Part shown: one piece after another, positions 62,484 to 64,000 of the stretch
Layout of the letters: each line of letters begins with the position of its first letter
How positions within the stretch are numbered: position 1 is the stretch's first letter
From: Corinectria fuckeliana
Lineage: Eukaryota > Ascomycota > Sordariomycetes > Hypocreales > Nectriaceae
Direction of reading: 5' to 3'
Length of the DNA stretch: 64,000 nucleotides
Assembly: GCA_019137255.1 (NCBI GenBank)
Contig: WPDH01000245.1
Span: 124,001 to 188,000, forward strand
Made by a program: the position numbers and the translations under genes
Notes under the pieces: generated by a model
Database searches by the model: none
The model's input: the letters and a program-made list of their open reading frames with translations, nothing else
Told to the model about the DNA's origin: nothing

Positions 62484-64000
62484 ATGGCAGACGATGGCAT
62501 GCTCCTCAACTTTGAGGTGGGCTCTGGGCCTATCAAGCCTCAAGTCAAGTTCACGGGTGGCCGCTGGCGGGATAGGAAGCAGGCTGAGAAGTCGGCGAGG
62601 CTGGCTGCGGGATTGTCCGAGCCCAAACCAACCAGAGATGAAGATGATCAGCGATCATCCAAACGCCAGAGAACCGACAACGATGGACACGGCCATGACT
62701 TCAACTACAGGGCCATGGCAAGGCAAAGCCCCAGAGAGAGGTCCTACGGCGGCGACTTCTCGACAAATCAGCCTCGAGGTCAACACACGGATTTCAGAAG
62801 GACCAACGGGCAGGTCATCTCAAAACTCTTCTCTTTCAACCCAGCTCAGACAACTGAGCTGGATGAGAAAGCCGGCGAGTGGACTGCCCCCGAGGCGACA
62901 AACGCGCCACTTTCCGACAGCTTTGCCTCCTTGAGCATATCCTCCCGGCTCGTCGAGGAGCTTGGGAAGTTGAACTTGGAACGTCCCACGGCAATCCAGA
63001 AGAAGGTGATCCCTCACATGATGTCCAGCAGCTCGGACGCCTTTGTGCAGGCCGAGACGGGTTCCGGAAAGACCTACGCCTACCTCCTCCCCGTCCTTCA
63101 CCGCGTTCTCCTCCTGAGTGAACGGGGAGGGGCCCAGATACATCGAGACTCCGGAGTCTTCGCGATTATTGTCGCGCCGACCCGCGAGCTCGCCAAGCAG
63201 ACGCATACAGTACTTGAGCAGCTCATCAAACCCTATCCTTGGCTTGTATCTACGGCGATTACTGGAGGAGAATCCAAGAAGGCGGAGAAGTCGCGAATTC
63301 GCAAGGGAGTCAACTTCCTGGTCGCCACCCCCGGACGACTGGCGGATCACATCGACAACACCAAGGCACTGGACCTCAGCACTGTAAGGTGGCTTATCCT
63401 GGATGAAGGCGATCGTCTTATGGACCTGGGTTTCGAGGATGATCTGAAGAAAACGATCGATGAGCTCAAGAAGGTTGATGTATCTGACAAACTCGCCGAC
63501 GGAACCCCGTTGACGTCTCTTCCTGATCGAAGAGTGACGGTTCTTTGCTCGGCGACTATGAAGATGAACGTACAGAAGCTGGGAGAGATGAGTTTGGCGG
63601 ATGCAACATTCTTGGCCGCCGAGAAGGAGGACAACGACAACAAGAACGATGACGATACCGCCGGGAAGGCTCCTGCGCAGCTTCATCAATCGTACAGCAT
63701 AGTCCCGGCCAAACTTCGATTGGTCACCTTGATCTCTTACCTCAAGTCTACCTTCTCCCGCCGTGGCCGCACCATGAAGGCCATCGTCTTCATATCCTGC
63801 GCTGATTCGGTCGACTTCCACTATGAACTCCTAAGAGACCCGAACAACGCCGAGGTACCTACATCTTTAACGAAGGATGCAGAATCAGTGGCAAAGACGG
63901 TTTCGAAGGCTGCCTACGTTACTTCCCCCGCTAGCCCCGAGGTAATCCTCCACAGGATGCACGGCTCGTTGTCTCAGCCCGTCCGTACGGCGACGCTGAA
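62484..64000 (+). CDS. DBP7: DEAD-box ATP-dependent RNA helicase DBP7 (3' end outside window)
   Basis: Nucleolar helicase of early 60S assembly. The frame runs open from the ATG at 62484 to the window edge, 505 codons with no stop or needed intron. The N-terminus MADDGMLLNFEV and the motif FTGGRWRDRK are typical of Dbp7/DDX31. Helicase motifs in order: Q-motif region LNLERPTAIQ (about 164-172), I AETGSGKT (190-197), Ia PTRELA (232-237), GG at 261-262, Ib TPGR (282-285), II DEGD (307-310) and III SAT (356-358). The start of domain 2 (KAIVFISCADSVDFHYELL) is present, and the window ends soon after HRMHGSLSQ. DEGD instead of DEAD is normal for this subfamily. Confidence 0.96.
   Translation, partial: MADDGMLLNFEVGSGPIKPQVKFTGGRWRDRKQAEKSARLAAGLSEPKPTRDEDDQRSSKRQRTDNDGHGHDFNYRAMARQSPRERSYGGDFSTNQPRGQHTDFRRTNGQVISKLFSFNPAQTTELDEKAGEWTAPEATNAPLSDSFASLSISSRLVEELGKLNLERPTAIQKKVIPHMMSSSSDAFVQAETGSGKTYAYLLPVLHRVLLLSERGGAQIHRDSGVFAIIVAPTRELAKQTHTVLEQLIKPYPWLVSTAITGGESKKAEKSRIRKGVNFLVATPGRLADHIDNTKALDLSTVRWLILDEGDRLMDLGFEDDLKKTIDELKKVDVSDKLADGTPLTSLPDRRVTVLCSATMKMNVQKLGEMSLADATFLAAEKEDNDNKNDDDTAGKAPAQLHQSYSIVPAKLRLVTLISYLKSTFSRRGRTMKAIVFISCADSVDFHYELLRDPNNAEVPTSLTKDAESVAKTVSKAAYVTSPASPEVILHRMHGSLSQPVRTATL

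Noticed and set aside
63400..63420. DEGD instead of DEAD in DBP7 as a lost catalytic motif
   Set aside because: DEGD is the normal motif II in the Dbp7 subfamily, so it is not a mutation.
62820..63821. Minus-strand open frame of 333 codons over DBP7
   Set aside because: Antisense to a clear helicase gene with all expected motifs.

Overview
The window is nuclear DNA of a filamentous ascomycete. Genes are short and dense, with introns mostly of 49-180 nt that carry GTRNGT donors and CTAAC-type branch sites. Intergenic DNA is rich in pyrimidines and microsatellites. The proteins (Syo1, a CYA-5-like PPR protein, a fungal-only type II membrane protein) look Pezizomycotina, most likely Sordariomycetes. 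The class is inferred from protein resemblance only. I see no transposon, no CRISPR array and no bacterial-style operon.

Layout, left to right. 1-5000: a long pyrimidine-rich leader, then a Zn2Cys6 transcription factor with a PAS-like domain whose zinc cluster is joined through an 8-nt exon. 6498-7366 (-): an unrecognised Pro/Ser/Arg-rich protein. 9741-12148 (+): mismatch-repair MLH1. 12424-14506 (-): SYO1, import chaperone for Rpl5/Rpl11. 15627-17836 (+): a single-pass membrane protein usually called glycosyltransferase-like in fungi. 17973-19008 (-): a DUF202 membrane protein in five exons. 20237-22189 (-): a twin-cassette ABC ATPase. 22645-23175 (+): proteasome assembly factor UMP1. 23728-24611 (-): a prenylated UBL3/MUB-type ubiquitin-fold protein. 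27169-29777 (-): AP-1 beta-adaptin. 30441-31113 (+): EMC4. 31211-32824 (-): a DHA1-type MFS transporter. 33687-34899 (+): the ER syntaxin UFE1. 38129-39856 (+): aspartate aminotransferase. 42893-44131 (+): a disordered conserved protein of unknown function. 44282-45904 (-): NMD3. 46227-47258 (-): ESF2. 47517-47597 (-): tRNA-Gly(GCC) with an intron. 48508-50035 (+): an aldehyde dehydrogenase. 51893-52508 (+): a small protein with a CRIB-like motif. 53245-54744 (-): phosphomevalonate kinase ERG8. 55668-59180 (-): a mitochondrial PPR protein of CYA-5/Pet309 type. 62484-64000 (+): DBP7, cut by the window edge.

Functionally this is a housekeeping neighbourhood. Four genes serve 60S/90S ribosome assembly (SYO1, NMD3, ESF2, DBP7) and three serve the ER/Golgi membrane system (AP-1 beta, EMC4, UFE1). 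The others cover proteostasis, mismatch repair, isoprenoid synthesis, amino-acid metabolism and mitochondrial gene expression. I found no secondary-metabolite or defence cluster. The parts most worth a second look are RNA-level: two GC-AG introns, the 8-nt exon, an intron directly after an AUG whose retention stays in frame, and a prenylation signal carried on its own last exon. The uncharacterised proteins at 6498-7366, 15627-17836, 42893-44131 and 51893-52508 also deserve attention.

Exon borders were set by hand from splice consensus, reading frame and family resemblance. No alignment or RNA data were available.
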